Assembly: GCF_001306145.1 (NCBI RefSeq) | Contig: NZ_LGKO01000003.1 | Location: forward strand, 1-64,000 | Source: Thermanaerothrix daxensis | GTDB taxonomy: Bacteria > Chloroflexota > Anaerolineae > Anaerolineales > Anaerolineaceae | Length of the DNA stretch: 64,000 nucleotides | Direction: 5' to 3' | Shown: piece after piece, positions 24,198 to 33,514 of the stretch | Layout of the letters: each line of letters begins with the position of its first letter | Numbering within the stretch: the first letter of the stretch is position 1 | The notes under the pieces: generated by a model | The model's database searches: none | What the model saw: the letters and a program-made list of their open reading frames with translations, nothing else | What the model was told of the DNA's origin: nothing | Translations under genes and position numbers: made by a program

Positions 24198-25127
24198 ATG
24201 GTAGTCAAGACAATATCTCGAGAGCGCAAACAAATCACTCGCGAACAAATCCCCATCCTCATCTTCTTACTCATTATCGCCGCGCTGGCAGTATGGGCAA
24301 TCACAACAGGCACTGGTGCGGCACCAGGGGTGGCACCGATGGACCTGGCGGAAGGCACGATCCTCATTGTGGTCGGCTTTCTCGCAGGTTTACTGGGCGG
24401 CTTGATTGGAACGGGCGGTTGCAGTGTAATGCTGCCTATCATCCACTTTTGGATGGGCTATCCCGCCACAATCGCCGTCGGTACGACACTCTTTGCCGTG
24501 ATCTTCACGGCGTTATCAGGCGGTTATGGACATCTTCTCCGTCGGAATGTGGACGTGCGCGCTTTTCTGCGGCTTGGTGGCGGCGGCATTGCTGGCGTGT
24601 TGCTCGGCTCGTGGCTGTTCACATTGCTCTCAAGTCAGGCAAAACTTCTGGGCCTGATCCTGGGACTGATCTTCCTTTGGCCGGCTTTTCGGATGATTTA
24701 CGAAGGCGTGGTACAGCGCACGATGCCCAAACGTGAAGGCTCGGTGATCCAAGGATCGGGTTGGAGAATGGCTGTGTTCGGCTGCATCGTCGGCATAGCA
24801 ACCGGTATTGCAGGCGTCGGCGGCGGCTATGCGCTGGTACCCGGGCTGATCTATCTGTTTGGCGCACCGGTGTACATCACCATGGGCACATCACTGGCAA
24901 CAATGATCCCACTCGCGGCAGTGGGCGGCGTGATCAAGCTGATACAAGGGTTCGTTGACCTTCCGACAGGCCTGCTCCTCGCCGCGGGTACCATTGTCGG
25001 CGCACAGGTTGGCGCGGCAATCATCAAGAGGTTCAAGCCTGCGACATTGAAACTGATCTTTGGAGTGTATTTCCTCTACGTCTCGATCAAGTTTGTCACC
25101 GCGTTCTTTGGCATCCAAATCTGGTGA
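24198..25127 (+). CDS. TSUP (TauE/SafE) family anion permease, second copy
   Basis: A 309-residue permease with a longer N-terminus than the divergent neighbour. TSUP repeat motifs are clear: VVGFLAGLLGGLIGTGGCSVMLP in the first half and GIATGIAGVGGGYALVPG in the second. GGAGGTGCGAA precedes ATG 24198. The predicted role is transport of a small sulfur anion such as sulfite, sulfoacetate or thiosulfate; the substrate is not readable. The two TSUP genes are distant paralogues rather than a recent duplication. Confidence 0.88.
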   Translation: MVVKTISRERKQITREQIPILIFLLIIAALAVWAITTGTGAAPGVAPMDLAEGTILIVVGFLAGLLGGLIGTGGCSVMLPIIHFWMGYPATIAVGTTLFAVIFTALSGGYGHLLRRNVDVRAFLRLGGGGIAGVLLGSWLFTLLSSQAKLLGLILGLIFLWPAFRMIYEGVVQRTMPKREGSVIQGSGWRMAVFGCIVGIATGIAGVGGGYALVPGLIYLFGAPVYITMGTSLATMIPLAAVGGVIKLIQGFVDLPTGLLLAAGTIVGAQVGAAIIKRFKPATLKLIFGVYFLYVSIKFVTAFFGIQIW

Positions 25128-25134
25128 TGAGAAC

Positions 25135-25165
25135 GGCTCATCCGCGTCTCAGGCGCAGATGAGCC
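25135..25165 (+). terminator. Hairpin terminator after the second TSUP gene
   Basis: GGCTCATC (25135-25142)/GATGAGCC (25158-25165), followed by AATTCGTATTTTG. Confidence 0.6.
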
Positions 25166-25196
25166 AATTCGTATTTTGATGGGTTCAGATATTATG

Positions 25197-25235
25197 CAAC
25201 ACAGAACCCCGTCCTCCCAACGGGGTTCTGTGTTG
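25197..25235. terminator. Long bidirectional hairpin between convergent genes
   Basis: A perfect 15-bp stem CAACACAGAACCCCG/CGGGGTTCTGTGTTG with a 9-base loop, 9 bases before the stop of the leftward transporter gene. Confidence 0.75.
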
Positions 25236-25244
25236 GCGTGCGAA

Positions 25245-26609
25245 TTAGATAACACCCAGGCCATTTAACAGCACGATCAGGATGAGTACTGGGGCGATGT
25301 AGCGCACAATAAAGAGAAACAGACGCACAATACCTTCATTTTTCAATTTGCCTTCATTGGAAAGCGCCGCTTTCACCTGCTTACCGCCCCAGACCCAACC
25401 GACGAAGATGCAGATGAACAGCCCGCCTACCGGCAGCAAAATGTTAGAGGAAATGAAATCAAAAAGATCGAACATGGTCTTACCGAATAGTGTGAAGTTT
25501 GCCAGGGTGCTGTTGGAAAGCGCGGCGGTTGAACCGACAAGCGCCAGCAATCCCACGGTGAGTAGGGTGGCCTGGATGCGCGTCATGTTGAACTGCCCCT
25601 GTAGATATGCCACTGGCACTTCTAACAGCGAGAGCATGGCGCCGGTGGCGGCGATGCTGGTCAAGATGAAAAACAGCACCAGCATCAGGTGGCCCAGCGG
25701 CATGGATGCAAACACAGTAGGAATGGTAATGAACAACAGAGAGGGTCCTGCGTCGGGCTGGAAACCGTAGGCAAATACCGCCGGGAAGATAGCAATGCCC
25801 GCCAGGATGGAAACGCTGAGATCCGCCAGCATGACCCGCGTAGCGGTCATGGGAATATCTTGATCATCGCGGAAGTAACTGCCGTAAGTGATCATGGTGC
25901 CCATACCAATGGAGAGTTTGAAGAACGCCAGCCCCATGGCAATCAACAGGGCATCTTTGGTCAGTTTGGTGAAATCGGGTTTGAATAGAAATTCCAGGCC
26001 TTGCACGGCACCCGGCAGGGTTAAACTGCGAACGCAAACAATGATGAGCAGACCAAACAGAATCGGCATCAGGCGTTTGGTCGTGGCTTCAATGCCTTTT
26101 GAAACGCCGCGCACGATGATAAAGGCGACCCAGGCTAAAACAATCCACTGCCAAACCAGGGACCACAGTGGGCTGGTAATGAGTGAGGTGAATGCAGCCG
26201 TGGTCAGGGCAGAATTAGTGGTCAGGATGTTGCCACTAATGGCTTTGAGAATATAGGCAAACACCCAGCCGGCCACTTCGGTGTAGAACGCCATGATCAA
26301 GAACGATGCCAGGGCACCCGCCGCCCCGACCAGCCACCAGGGCCGTCCTTGGGGGGCCAATTTACGCAAAGTGGTGATGGCATCAGCCCGGGCTTTTCGC
26401 CCCAACATTTGCTCAGAGATCATTACCGGCAACCCCACCAGTACAGTGCTCAACAGGTACACAATCAAGAACGCTGCGCCACCGTTGGCGCCAGTTAGAT
26501 AGGGGAACTTCCAAATGTTTCCCAACCCCACGGCGGAACCCAGGGTTGCAAACAGCACCCCCAGGCTGGTGGTGAATGCGTCGCGTTTGGCATTGCTTTC
26601 ACCAGGCAT
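25245..26609 (-). CDS. Sodium-dependent transporter, NSS/SNF family
   Basis: A 454-residue LeuT-fold Na+ symporter. The signature SAVGLGNIWKFPYLTGANGGA lies in helix 1, and about 11-12 helices follow. Bacterial members take up amino acids such as Leu, Trp or Tyr; the substrate is not evident. ATG 26609 follows GGGAGGG; an upstream in-frame start would add a 12-residue tail. A -10 TATAAT at 26759-26754 and a long leader precede it. It stands alone between two convergent or co-directional units. Confidence 0.93.
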   Translation of the reverse strand: MPGESNAKRDAFTTSLGVLFATLGSAVGLGNIWKFPYLTGANGGAAFLIVYLLSTVLVGLPVMISEQMLGRKARADAITTLRKLAPQGRPWWLVGAAGALASFLIMAFYTEVAGWVFAYILKAISGNILTTNSALTTAAFTSLITSPLWSLVWQWIVLAWVAFIIVRGVSKGIEATTKRLMPILFGLLIIVCVRSLTLPGAVQGLEFLFKPDFTKLTKDALLIAMGLAFFKLSIGMGTMITYGSYFRDDQDIPMTATRVMLADLSVSILAGIAIFPAVFAYGFQPDAGPSLLFITIPTVFASMPLGHLMLVLFFILTSIAATGAMLSLLEVPVAYLQGQFNMTRIQATLLTVGLLALVGSTAALSNSTLANFTLFGKTMFDLFDFISSNILLPVGGLFICIFVGWVWGGKQVKAALSNEGKLKNEGIVRLFLFIVRYIAPVLILIVLLNGLGVI

Positions 26610-26822
26610 AATAAGGCAATTCCCTCCCAAGAAGAATTTGTCCACTGTGCAACGGGTGACGGCGGCATAAAGAAACGCCAGGCAGAAAATCCCCGGCGTT
26701 TGAAAAGGCTGAACAACCTGCTTCTACAGCAAAACCGCCTTCAAACCCGCCGAATTATACCGCTGTGCCCGTCATGTTTCCAGGGCGCAGGCACCATGCA
26801 GAACAGGTTTTTTTAATTTTTT

Positions 26823-29564
26823 TTATGCTTGAGCCGTCCTGCGGCGCTGTATGGCTTTGTAAACCTCCACCACCCACAGCACAATCGAAGCCAGCACCCC
26901 CATGACCAGCCACTGCGTGAGGGGAATGGAAGATAACCGCAGCAGCGACTGCAACAAAGGCACCTCGGTTGCCACAACGTGCAGTCCCAGTGCCACCACC
27001 ATGCCGATTGCCAGAACCGGGTTGCGTCGCCACGGCACCCGAAAAGCCGATTCCTCCTCGGAACGGCAATTGAGCACATGGTAAAACTGCATCAGCACCA
27101 GCAGAGTCAGCAACAGGGCGCGCTTGGTTTCAATATCCACATCCTGCCGGATGAGCCAGATCCAAGCAACAAAACATCCCAGGGCCATGGTCAGCCCACT
27201 GATCAATACCAATTCGATCATCTTGCGGTTGAAAATTCCCTCTTTGGGATCGCGCGGCTTCTGCTTCATCACCCCAGGCTCGCCCCCCTCAAAAGCCAGG
27301 GCCACATCCTGAATGCCGTTGGTTACCATGTTCAACCACAAAATCTGCACCGCCACCAGCGGCAGTGGCAGATTGAGCACAATCGCGGTCCCCAGAAGGA
27401 CCAACTCTGCCAGGCCAGTGGAAATGAGCAGGAGCGTCACCTTCCGCACGTTGGCGTAGGCATAACGGCCCTCCTCGATGCCAGCCACAATGGAAGCGAA
27501 GTTATCGTCCGTGATGATAAGAGTGGCCGTGTCTTTGGCAATGTCTGTGCCCGAGCCCATGGCCACTCCAATATTGGCTTTTTTGAGCGCCGGTGCATCG
27601 TTCACTCCATCCCCGGTGACCGCCACAAATTCACCCAGGCGGATGAAGCCATCCACGATTTGTAATTTTTGCTCAGGCGTCACACGGGCAAATACCGTCT
27701 TATGACGAATCGTCTCATAAAATTCCGGTACTTCAGGCGTGCCGATCTCCGCTAACTCCTGGCCGGTAATGACCTCTTCCTGGGTTTCTGCAATGCCCAA
27801 TTCCCGGGCAATGGCCAGCGCCGTTGCCGGGTGATCGCCGGTAATCATTACCACCTTGACACCTGCCCGATGCGCAGTCTCTACGGCCTCTTTGGCCTCG
27901 GGGCGAAGCGGATCAATGAAGCAAAGCAAAGCCTCGAATACCATGCCTTGTAAATCGGCTTCGCTCAGCGCGTGCGCATCGCCGGGGCCCAGATCCTTAC
28001 CCGCCAAGGCCAGCACCCGGTAGCCCTCTCTGGCTTTACGCATGGCCATTTCTGCCAGAGCCTCTGCTGCCAGCGGTTGCTCACCCTCCAACGAACGGGC
28101 GCGCTCACAAAATCCCAACACCGTTTCTACCGCTCCTTTTACCACCAGGCGCCGCCCAGAGGGGGTGGCGTAAAGCACAGCCGAGTAGCGCTTTTCGGAT
28201 TCAAAGGGAATTTCAGCCAGTTTGGGATGCTCTCGGCGCACATCCTGATTGGAAAGCCCCAGTTTTGCCGCCAGGGCCAGCAACGCCACATCCATGGAAT
28301 CCCCTGAATATTTCCAATGCCCATCCTCACGCACAAAGGTGGCCTCATTGCACAAGATGGCGTCCACCGCCATGGCACGCAAACGCACCGCGTAAGCCTC
28401 GCTCAAAGGCTCACCCGTCCTCAGCCTTGCTTCACCTTCATCGTTGTACCCCTGACCACTGATGAGGATTTCGCTTCCCTCGGGAAGCACAATCTCCTTG
28501 ACCGTTTGCTGATTCACGGTGAGCGTCCCCGTCTTGTCGCTGGCGATCAGCGTACAACTTCCCAGGCTTTCCACCGCCGCCAGTTTGCGCACAATGACAT
28601 GACGCTTGGCCATCCGCCGCGTGGCCAGCGAGAGCGCCACCGTCATGGCAACCGGCAACCCCTCTGGAATGGCCGAGACCGCCATCGCCACCACCAGGAT
28701 GAACACCTCATTCAGGGGTTCACCGCGAGAAAATGAGATTACCCCCAGCAAGCCGGCAAACCCCAGCACGATGAGGCTGATCTGACGCGCAAAGCGTTCC
28801 ATGCGGATGACCAGTGGGGCTTTGGCGCCTTCTTCCTCCTTGATCACCCGCGCAATCTTACCTACTTCCGTGTACGCTCCGGTGGCCACCACCACCCCCA
28901 GTCCCCGCCCGGTGAGCACGGTGGAACCTGCATACGCCATGTTCACCCGCTCGCTAAGCGGCGTCTCTGCGGGGATGGGCTCAGCGCGCTTCACCACCCC
29001 CTGAGACTCGCCGGTCAGAAAGGCCTCATCCAGGGTCAGGTTATTGACCTGGAGCAGGCGCATATCCGCGGGCACACGATCGCCCGATTCGAGCACCAGT
29101 ACATCTCCGGGCACCACCTCTTCACTATCTATCCACAACTGATGCCCGGCACGCCGCGCCCGCGCTCTGACTTTGATCATCGTTTGCAGGGCGTGTGCGC
29201 TCTGCTCAGCCTGCCACTCCTGCACCGTGCCGATTACGGCGTTAATCAAGACCACCGCGAAAATGAAAACCGCATCTTTGTAGTCCTGCATTAAGAGCGC
29301 AATCACCCCCGCGACAAGCAGAATGTAAATAAGAGGGCTGGCAAATTGATGCAGAAAGACCTGCAACAAAGTGGGGGGCTTGCGCTCGGGCAGTTCGTTG
29401 CGTCCAAACTCGCGCAGGCGCTCGGCCGCCTCCCCGGGGGTTAACCCATCCAGGCGGGTTTGCAACTTGCGTAAGAGCGTTTTTTCATCCAGCGCATGCC
29501 AGGGAATCACACGTCCGGAGGGTTCACGGAACTGTATGCCCGAAGTGACTGTGTCCTTGCTCAT
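26823..29564 (-). CDS. Cation-transporting P-type ATPase, P2 (Ca2+-type)
   Basis: A 913-residue P-type ATPase. It has an N-terminal cation ATPase domain, TGES (actuator), helix-4 motif AIPEGLP (near 303), phosphorylation site DKTGTLT (near 342), MITGDHPATA, the hinge GDGVNDAPALKKA (near 650) and a C-terminal six-helix bundle. PEGLP and the overall layout fit P2A/P2B Ca2+ pumps or bacterial relatives that also move Mn2+ or Na+. AAGGAGGATGAA before the ATG is a strong ribosome site. A promoter lies at 29602-29630. Confidence 0.94.
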   Translation of the reverse strand: MSKDTVTSGIQFREPSGRVIPWHALDEKTLLRKLQTRLDGLTPGEAAERLREFGRNELPERKPPTLLQVFLHQFASPLIYILLVAGVIALLMQDYKDAVFIFAVVLINAVIGTVQEWQAEQSAHALQTMIKVRARARRAGHQLWIDSEEVVPGDVLVLESGDRVPADMRLLQVNNLTLDEAFLTGESQGVVKRAEPIPAETPLSERVNMAYAGSTVLTGRGLGVVVATGAYTEVGKIARVIKEEEGAKAPLVIRMERFARQISLIVLGFAGLLGVISFSRGEPLNEVFILVVAMAVSAIPEGLPVAMTVALSLATRRMAKRHVIVRKLAAVESLGSCTLIASDKTGTLTVNQQTVKEIVLPEGSEILISGQGYNDEGEARLRTGEPLSEAYAVRLRAMAVDAILCNEATFVREDGHWKYSGDSMDVALLALAAKLGLSNQDVRREHPKLAEIPFESEKRYSAVLYATPSGRRLVVKGAVETVLGFCERARSLEGEQPLAAEALAEMAMRKAREGYRVLALAGKDLGPGDAHALSEADLQGMVFEALLCFIDPLRPEAKEAVETAHRAGVKVVMITGDHPATALAIARELGIAETQEEVITGQELAEIGTPEVPEFYETIRHKTVFARVTPEQKLQIVDGFIRLGEFVAVTGDGVNDAPALKKANIGVAMGSGTDIAKDTATLIITDDNFASIVAGIEEGRYAYANVRKVTLLLISTGLAELVLLGTAIVLNLPLPLVAVQILWLNMVTNGIQDVALAFEGGEPGVMKQKPRDPKEGIFNRKMIELVLISGLTMALGCFVAWIWLIRQDVDIETKRALLLTLLVLMQFYHVLNCRSEEESAFRVPWRRNPVLAIGMVVALGLHVVATEVPLLQSLLRLSSIPLTQWLVMGVLASIVLWVVEVYKAIQRRRTAQA

Positions 29565-29601
29565 TTCATCCTCCTTTCCACAACCCTGCCCCCTGAGAGA
29601 T

Positions 29602-29630
29602 ATTATACAAAATACTCAAGGCCCTGGAAA
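29602..29630 (-). promoter_or_regulatory. Promoter of the P-type ATPase gene
   Basis: Minus-strand -10 TATAAT (29607-29602) and a fair -35 TTTCCA (29630-29625), spacing 17. The -35 overlaps the preceding hairpin. Confidence 0.55.
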
Positions 29631-29642
29631 AACCCCAGGGCC
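29620..29642 (-). terminator. Hairpin after the PTS operon
   Basis: Minus-strand 8-bp stem GGCCCTGG/CCAGGGCC with a T-rich loop, followed by TTGAGTATTTTG. It probably ends the upstream PTS operon. Confidence 0.6.
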
Positions 29643-29729
29643 CTTCGTGTCCAATCATTCCGCAAACGACCTCGCTTATGTCAGGATTCCCGCCCGCTCC
29701 CCCACTGAGAACCCCGGCCACCGGGTTTA

Positions 29730-30158
29730 TCACCCATTGAGCATGGCCAGTACGTCATCTGGCGTTTCAGCCGCAAGCAGGCGCGCAACTACCTCAGGTT
29801 GCCCCAGAAATTCGGCCAGGTGGCGCAGGGTTTCCAGGTGAGTACCCGCATCGGGCGCACAAAAAGCGATCACCACATGAACGGGGTCATTATCCGGGTT
29901 GCCAAATGCCACCGGCTGGGCCAGGGTGACCAGGGAAAAGCCCTCGCGCAGCGCGCCCTCTTCCGGTCGGGCATGGGGAATGGCCACTCCCGGCATGATG
30001 ACGATATAGGGTCCCAATTCGCGCACCATGCGCAGCATACCCTCAATGTAACGCGGTTCGGCCGCCCCGGCTGCAACCAGTAATTGACCCGCCGCGCGCA
30101 CGGCCTCTTCCCAATCCGCCGCCGGGACGCGCAGGGCAATTGTTTCACGGGTCAGCAT
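29730..30158 (-). CDS. PTS sugar transporter subunit IIA (mannitol/fructose/ascorbate type)
   Basis: A 142-residue EIIA-2 domain protein. The phosphorylated histidine is residue 62 in MPGVAIPHARPEEG. It receives phosphate from HPr and passes it to the IIB subunit. ATG 30158, 11 bases after the SIS gene, was preferred over an in-frame start inside that gene. It is the last gene of the PTS operon. HPr and enzyme I are not in the window. Confidence 0.9.
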   Translation of the reverse strand: MLTRETIALRVPAADWEEAVRAAGQLLVAAGAAEPRYIEGMLRMVRELGPYIVIMPGVAIPHARPEEGALREGFSLVTLAQPVAFGNPDNDPVHVVIAFCAPDAGTHLETLRHLAEFLGQPEVVARLLAAETPDDVLAMLNG

Positions 30159-30169
30159 AACCCACCCCC

Positions 30170-30922
30170 CTAGAAGGGTTTGCGCCGGCTGGGGAACTTT
30201 GCCAGCCACTGCTGATTGTAGCGATCCCCCTCAGGCAAGTTGGCCGACATCCACACTGGCGGGGGAGTGCCCTGCGTATGGTACCAGCGGGCTGCCACCT
30301 CAGCCACCAGCGCCTGTAAAATGGCCGCCCCCACCACGGTAGAAAGCGGAGCCACGCGAGGCAGCCCCGGTGCAATCTCCACCGCCGCATCGCCGGGGGG
30401 AATGTGGGTATCAATCACCAGATCGGCAATCTCAAACACCCGCTTGCCGCTGGAGTGGCGGCTGGCCTGGTTGCGCGATTGCGTCAGGGAGGTGATGGCA
30501 ACCACGGTCAGCCCCTTCTCCTTACCGTACAGCGCCACCTCGACCGGCCCCGGGTTGATCCCAGATTGGGAAAACACAATCAGCACCTCACCCGGGCGCA
30601 GGTCATAACCTTCCATCAAGGTGCGGGCATAGCCCTCCAGGCGTTCCAGCGCCGTGGTGCGCGAAGGCGGATTGGCCATCAATGTATAACCAATATCCAG
30701 GATGGGGTTGACCGGCACCAGCCCGCCCGCGCGGTAACTGATCTCTTCGGCCAGCAAATGTGCATGACCAGCGCCAAAAATATGGAGCACCCCCCCCTGA
30801 GCCAGTGAGGTCGTGATCCGTTCAGCCACCTGGCTCATCGTGGTGGCCTCCGCCCGGCGCACAGTTTCCAGCGTTTGGAAGACGACCTCGAAATAGCGCT
30901 CCATTCCCGATGCTGCGTCCAT
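30170..30922 (-). CDS. SIS-domain sugar-phosphate isomerase/etherase-like protein
   Basis: About 250 residues with one SIS domain: GVLHIFGAGHAHLLAEEISYRAGGLVPVNPIL binds the phosphosugar, then LIVFSQSGINPGPVEVA and VVAITS. It belongs to the sugar isomerase-domain group also called UPF0309. AAGGAGG places the start at ATG 30922 rather than the TTG two codons earlier. Encoded between the IIC and IIA genes, it probably acts on the phosphorylated sugar delivered by the PTS. Confidence 0.85.
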   Translation of the reverse strand: MDAASGMERYFEVVFQTLETVRRAEATTMSQVAERITTSLAQGGVLHIFGAGHAHLLAEEISYRAGGLVPVNPILDIGYTLMANPPSRTTALERLEGYARTLMEGYDLRPGEVLIVFSQSGINPGPVEVALYGKEKGLTVVAITSLTQSRNQASRHSSGKRVFEIADLVIDTHIPPGDAAVEIAPGLPRVAPLSTVVGAAILQALVAEVAARWYHTQGTPPPVWMSANLPEGDRYNQQWLAKFPSRRKPF

Positions 30923-30953
30923 GAGCAAGAACCCTCCTTGTGTGAACAGGATA

Positions 30954-30981
30954 GGCGGTCGGGGGGTTTCGCCCGACCGCC
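30954..30981 (-). other. Intercistronic hairpin between ulaA-like and SIS genes
   Basis: A perfect 10-bp stem GGCGGTCGGG/CCCGACCGCC with an 8-base loop and no T-run. It is more likely a processing or stabilising structure than a full terminator. Confidence 0.6.
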
Positions 30982-30999
30982 CATAAATGGACCTACCTG

Positions 31000-32295
31000 C
31001 TAGCCGCCGAAGAGCGGCAGGATCAGCGAGAGCAGTGGCTTGAAGACCCAGATGATGATGTACCAGTCGGGGTCGGCCAGCTGAGCCAGTTGCGGCGCGG
31101 TGGTGCTCAACATGGGCATGGTAATGGCCTGACCAATGGCCAGGAACAGACCATTGATCGCGCCACCCAGGATGGCCCCGCGCACACCACCGGTAGAATT
31201 ACCAAACACACCGCAGGTACCGCCGGGGAAGAAGAGCATGATCATCGGCGGGACGATCACGGCCCACCCCAGTGCGCCGAAGATCACCATGAGGACGATG
31301 AAGACCACAAAGGCGGAGAGGAAGCCAAAGAGCACTGCCGTGGGAGCATAGTCGAACACAATGGGGCAGTCCAACGCCGGCTTGGCATTGGGAACAATAC
31401 GCAGGGCAATACCGCGGAAAGCGGGGATGATCTCACCCAGCACCATGCGCACACCCACCAGCAGGACGGTGATACCCACCGCAAAGATCAACCCCTGCAG
31501 GATGGCGTAAACAATGTAGTTCAACGAACCTGCCTTGTCGGCCACCGCCGCCGGGCCGGCTACCAGTGCCGCAATGATCACCACCACGGCAATCACCACC
31601 CCGGTAGCCACCGTCACATCGCGGAAGAAGGTCAGCCACTTGGGCAGGCTCAACTTCTCGGTGCTGTCTTCCGGCCTGCCCACGTACTTGCCCAACACTG
31701 CAGAGAGGAAGGCACCACTGGACGAGGTGTGACCCAGCGCCAGATCATCGGTGCCGGTCACCTTGCGCATCCAGGGTTGGATATAAGCCGGCTGGAAGGT
31801 CCAGTACAGCGCAATGATGACTGAGCCAACCGCCACCATGGTGAACATGGAGATGTTGGGGTTGATCTCCAGCATAACCGCCACCAGCACCAACGCAATC
31901 CAGAACATCAAGTGGCCGGTCAGGTAGATGTATTTGAACTTGGTGAACCGCGCCAGCAAAACATGAATGATGAACCCGAACGCCATGATCAGGCTGGCCG
32001 CGCCACCGTAGGTGGCGATCAGGTTGTCCAGGCCCATGCCACCCAATTCCACCTGCGGTAAACCGAAGGCGCTTTGAAGAATGGGGGTGAAATTATTCAG
32101 CGCTTCAACCACAATGCCCGCCCCGCGCGACATGATCAGGAACCCCACTGCCGTCTTGATTGTCCCGGTGACCACATCGCTGAAGGGCTTCTTTTGCACC
32201 AGCAAGCCAACCATGGCGATCAAACCCACCAGGATAGCGGGCTGGCTAAAAATGTTATCGGCAATGAATTGAGCAATTTTGATCAGAGTATCCAT
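31000..32295 (-). CDS. ulaA: PTS ascorbate-type subunit IIC (UlaA/SgaT family)
   Basis: A 431-residue membrane permease of the PTS-Asc (SgaT_UlaA) superfamily, with ten or more helices and family landmarks AVGFLIMSRGAGIVVEALNNF near the N-terminus and FFPGGTCGVFGNSTGG near the C-terminus. It imports and phosphorylates a sugar or sugar acid together with the IIB and IIA proteins. Ascorbate is the textbook substrate, but the family includes other specificities and no ascorbate catabolic genes are here. GGGAGGAAG precedes the ATG. Confidence 0.9.
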   Translation of the reverse strand: MDTLIKIAQFIADNIFSQPAILVGLIAMVGLLVQKKPFSDVVTGTIKTAVGFLIMSRGAGIVVEALNNFTPILQSAFGLPQVELGGMGLDNLIATYGGAASLIMAFGFIIHVLLARFTKFKYIYLTGHLMFWIALVLVAVMLEINPNISMFTMVAVGSVIIALYWTFQPAYIQPWMRKVTGTDDLALGHTSSSGAFLSAVLGKYVGRPEDSTEKLSLPKWLTFFRDVTVATGVVIAVVVIIAALVAGPAAVADKAGSLNYIVYAILQGLIFAVGITVLLVGVRMVLGEIIPAFRGIALRIVPNAKPALDCPIVFDYAPTAVLFGFLSAFVVFIVLMVIFGALGWAVIVPPMIMLFFPGGTCGVFGNSTGGVRGAILGGAINGLFLAIGQAITMPMLSTTAPQLAQLADPDWYIIIWVFKPLLSLILPLFGG

Positions 32296-32447
32296 AGGAA
32301 ATCTTCCTCCCGAAGGGCATACGTATGAGATGATCGAATCTGCAAAGGCCGATTACTTTTATAAACCGACGAGCAAGCCGCAAGATGGGTCTCTCACCTT
32401 ATGACAATAAAACCACCTCCTTTCTGTTCTTTGCGGGCTCCCCCCGT

Positions 32448-32732
32448 TCAGATCAGCCCCTTCTCCTTCAGGAACTCGGTCAGCACGGTGCGGATTTCCT
32501 CTTTATTGACGAACGACTTAATCGCCCGCACTGGTGCGTGCCCCCCCGAGCAAACCGGCACCAGCGCTGGCGAGGTGAGGATAAGATCCACCCGTGCCCC
32601 GCGTGCCTGCGTGGCATCCGAGGCCTGGACCTGGGCTTCAACGCCCAGTTCTTTGAGCACATCCTCGGTGTACATGCGTAAGAGCAGACTGCTTCCCATG
32701 CCGACGCCGCAGACGGTCAGAATTGTGAGCAT
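32448..32732 (-). CDS. ulaB: PTS lactose/ascorbate-type subunit IIB (UlaB-like)
   Basis: A 94-residue IIB protein. The phosphorylated cysteine is residue 8 in TVCGVGMGSSLLLRM, a typical P-loop. It takes phosphate from IIA and gives it to the sugar in IIC. AAGGAGG lies before ATG 32732, 24 bases after the regulator gene. A 150-base gap to the IIC gene contains a good AAAGGAGGTGG with no usable ORF behind it. Confidence 0.92.
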   Translation of the reverse strand: MLTILTVCGVGMGSSLLLRMYTEDVLKELGVEAQVQASDATQARGARVDLILTSPALVPVCSGGHAPVRAIKSFVNKEEIRTVLTEFLKEKGLI

Positions 32733-32756
32733 GATAGGCCTCCTTAAGATCAGGGT

Positions 32757-33482
32757 TTATGCCCGAAGATGGGCGTAGAACTTATAGCGATCCCCACGAT
32801 ACACCGATTCCACATATTCAAGCACAACATCCTGAACATTGCGGGTGACCCGCTCCATACGCAGCACCGCCGCCGGGGGATGCAATTCCAGCAGACGAGC
32901 CTCTTCCACGTTGGCCAATGCCGCCTCCACCACCTGAAGGGCCGAGGTGGGAACCAGGCCGTACTCCTCCCGTAATACCGCATAAAGCGAGACCTGGGAG
33001 AAATCATGCTTCAGTAAATCGGGGCACAGATTTTGGGAGAGATAGGCTGTTTCAATGGCAATCGGCTTTTCGTTCGCCAGGCGCAGGCGCTTAAGTAAAA
33101 TCACGCCGCTGTGAGGTGGAACTTCCAGTTTGCCCGCCACATAGGGTGCCGCCGGGATAACGGTGGCCTCCAACACACGGCTGGAAGCCCGCAGATTGGC
33201 GCGCTGCATCTGCTCGGAAAACCCGGTCAAGGCATGGTCCTGCTCAAAGAGCACCTCGCTCACGTAAGTGCCTTTACCGGCCGCGGTGTACAGCACCCCT
33301 TCCTTGACCAGCAGTTGCAGGGCCTGGCGAACCGTCATGCGGCTGATCCCGTACTGCTCGCTCAGTTCGCGCTCTGAAGGCAAGCGATCATGCGGGTGCA
33401 ACTCCCCACGGCGGATCTGCCGCACGAGCAACTCTTTCAACTGAATATAGAGGGGGATGGGACTGTTGGCGTTAAGTTCCAT
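32757..33482 (-). CDS. GntR/HutC-family transcriptional regulator with UTRA domain
   Basis: A 241-residue regulator: an N-terminal winged helix (IPLYIQLKELLVRQI, LPSERELSEQYGISRMTVRQAL) and a C-terminal UTRA ligand domain. HutC-type regulators bind sugar phosphates or similar effectors. It is the first gene of the PTS operon, so it probably responds to the transported sugar phosphate and controls its own operon. ATG 33482 lacks a clear ribosome site; a TTG 9 bases upstream is the alternative. An inverted repeat overlaps its promoter. Confidence 0.93.
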   Translation of the reverse strand: MELNANSPIPLYIQLKELLVRQIRRGELHPHDRLPSERELSEQYGISRMTVRQALQLLVKEGVLYTAAGKGTYVSEVLFEQDHALTGFSEQMQRANLRASSRVLEATVIPAAPYVAGKLEVPPHSGVILLKRLRLANEKPIAIETAYLSQNLCPDLLKHDFSQVSLYAVLREEYGLVPTSALQVVEAALANVEEARLLELHPPAAVLRMERVTRNVQDVVLEYVESVYRGDRYKFYAHLRA

Positions 33483-33494
33483 ACTGGTCAAGTC

Positions 33495-33514
33495 TGGTCT
33501 ATACCACTATAGAC
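33495..33514. promoter_or_regulatory. Candidate GntR operator
   Basis: A perfect inverted repeat GTCTATA-CCAC-TATAGAC (33497-33514), overlapped by TGGTCTATACCA (33495-33506). The latter is one base from the TGGTCTAGACCA palindrome known for NagR/DasR-type HutC regulators. It covers the end of the -10 and the start region of the PTS operon promoter, so binding should repress. Confidence 0.7.

Noticed and set aside
25245-29564. A combined defence-type locus of transporter and P-type ATPase
   Set aside because: Both are ordinary ion or amino-acid transporters with separate promoters and no shared regulation visible.
32296-32447. A strong AAAGGAGGTGG between the IIB and IIC genes, as if a gene started there
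   Set aside because: Only a handful of codons follow in any frame before stops; the IIC gene has its own ribosome site.
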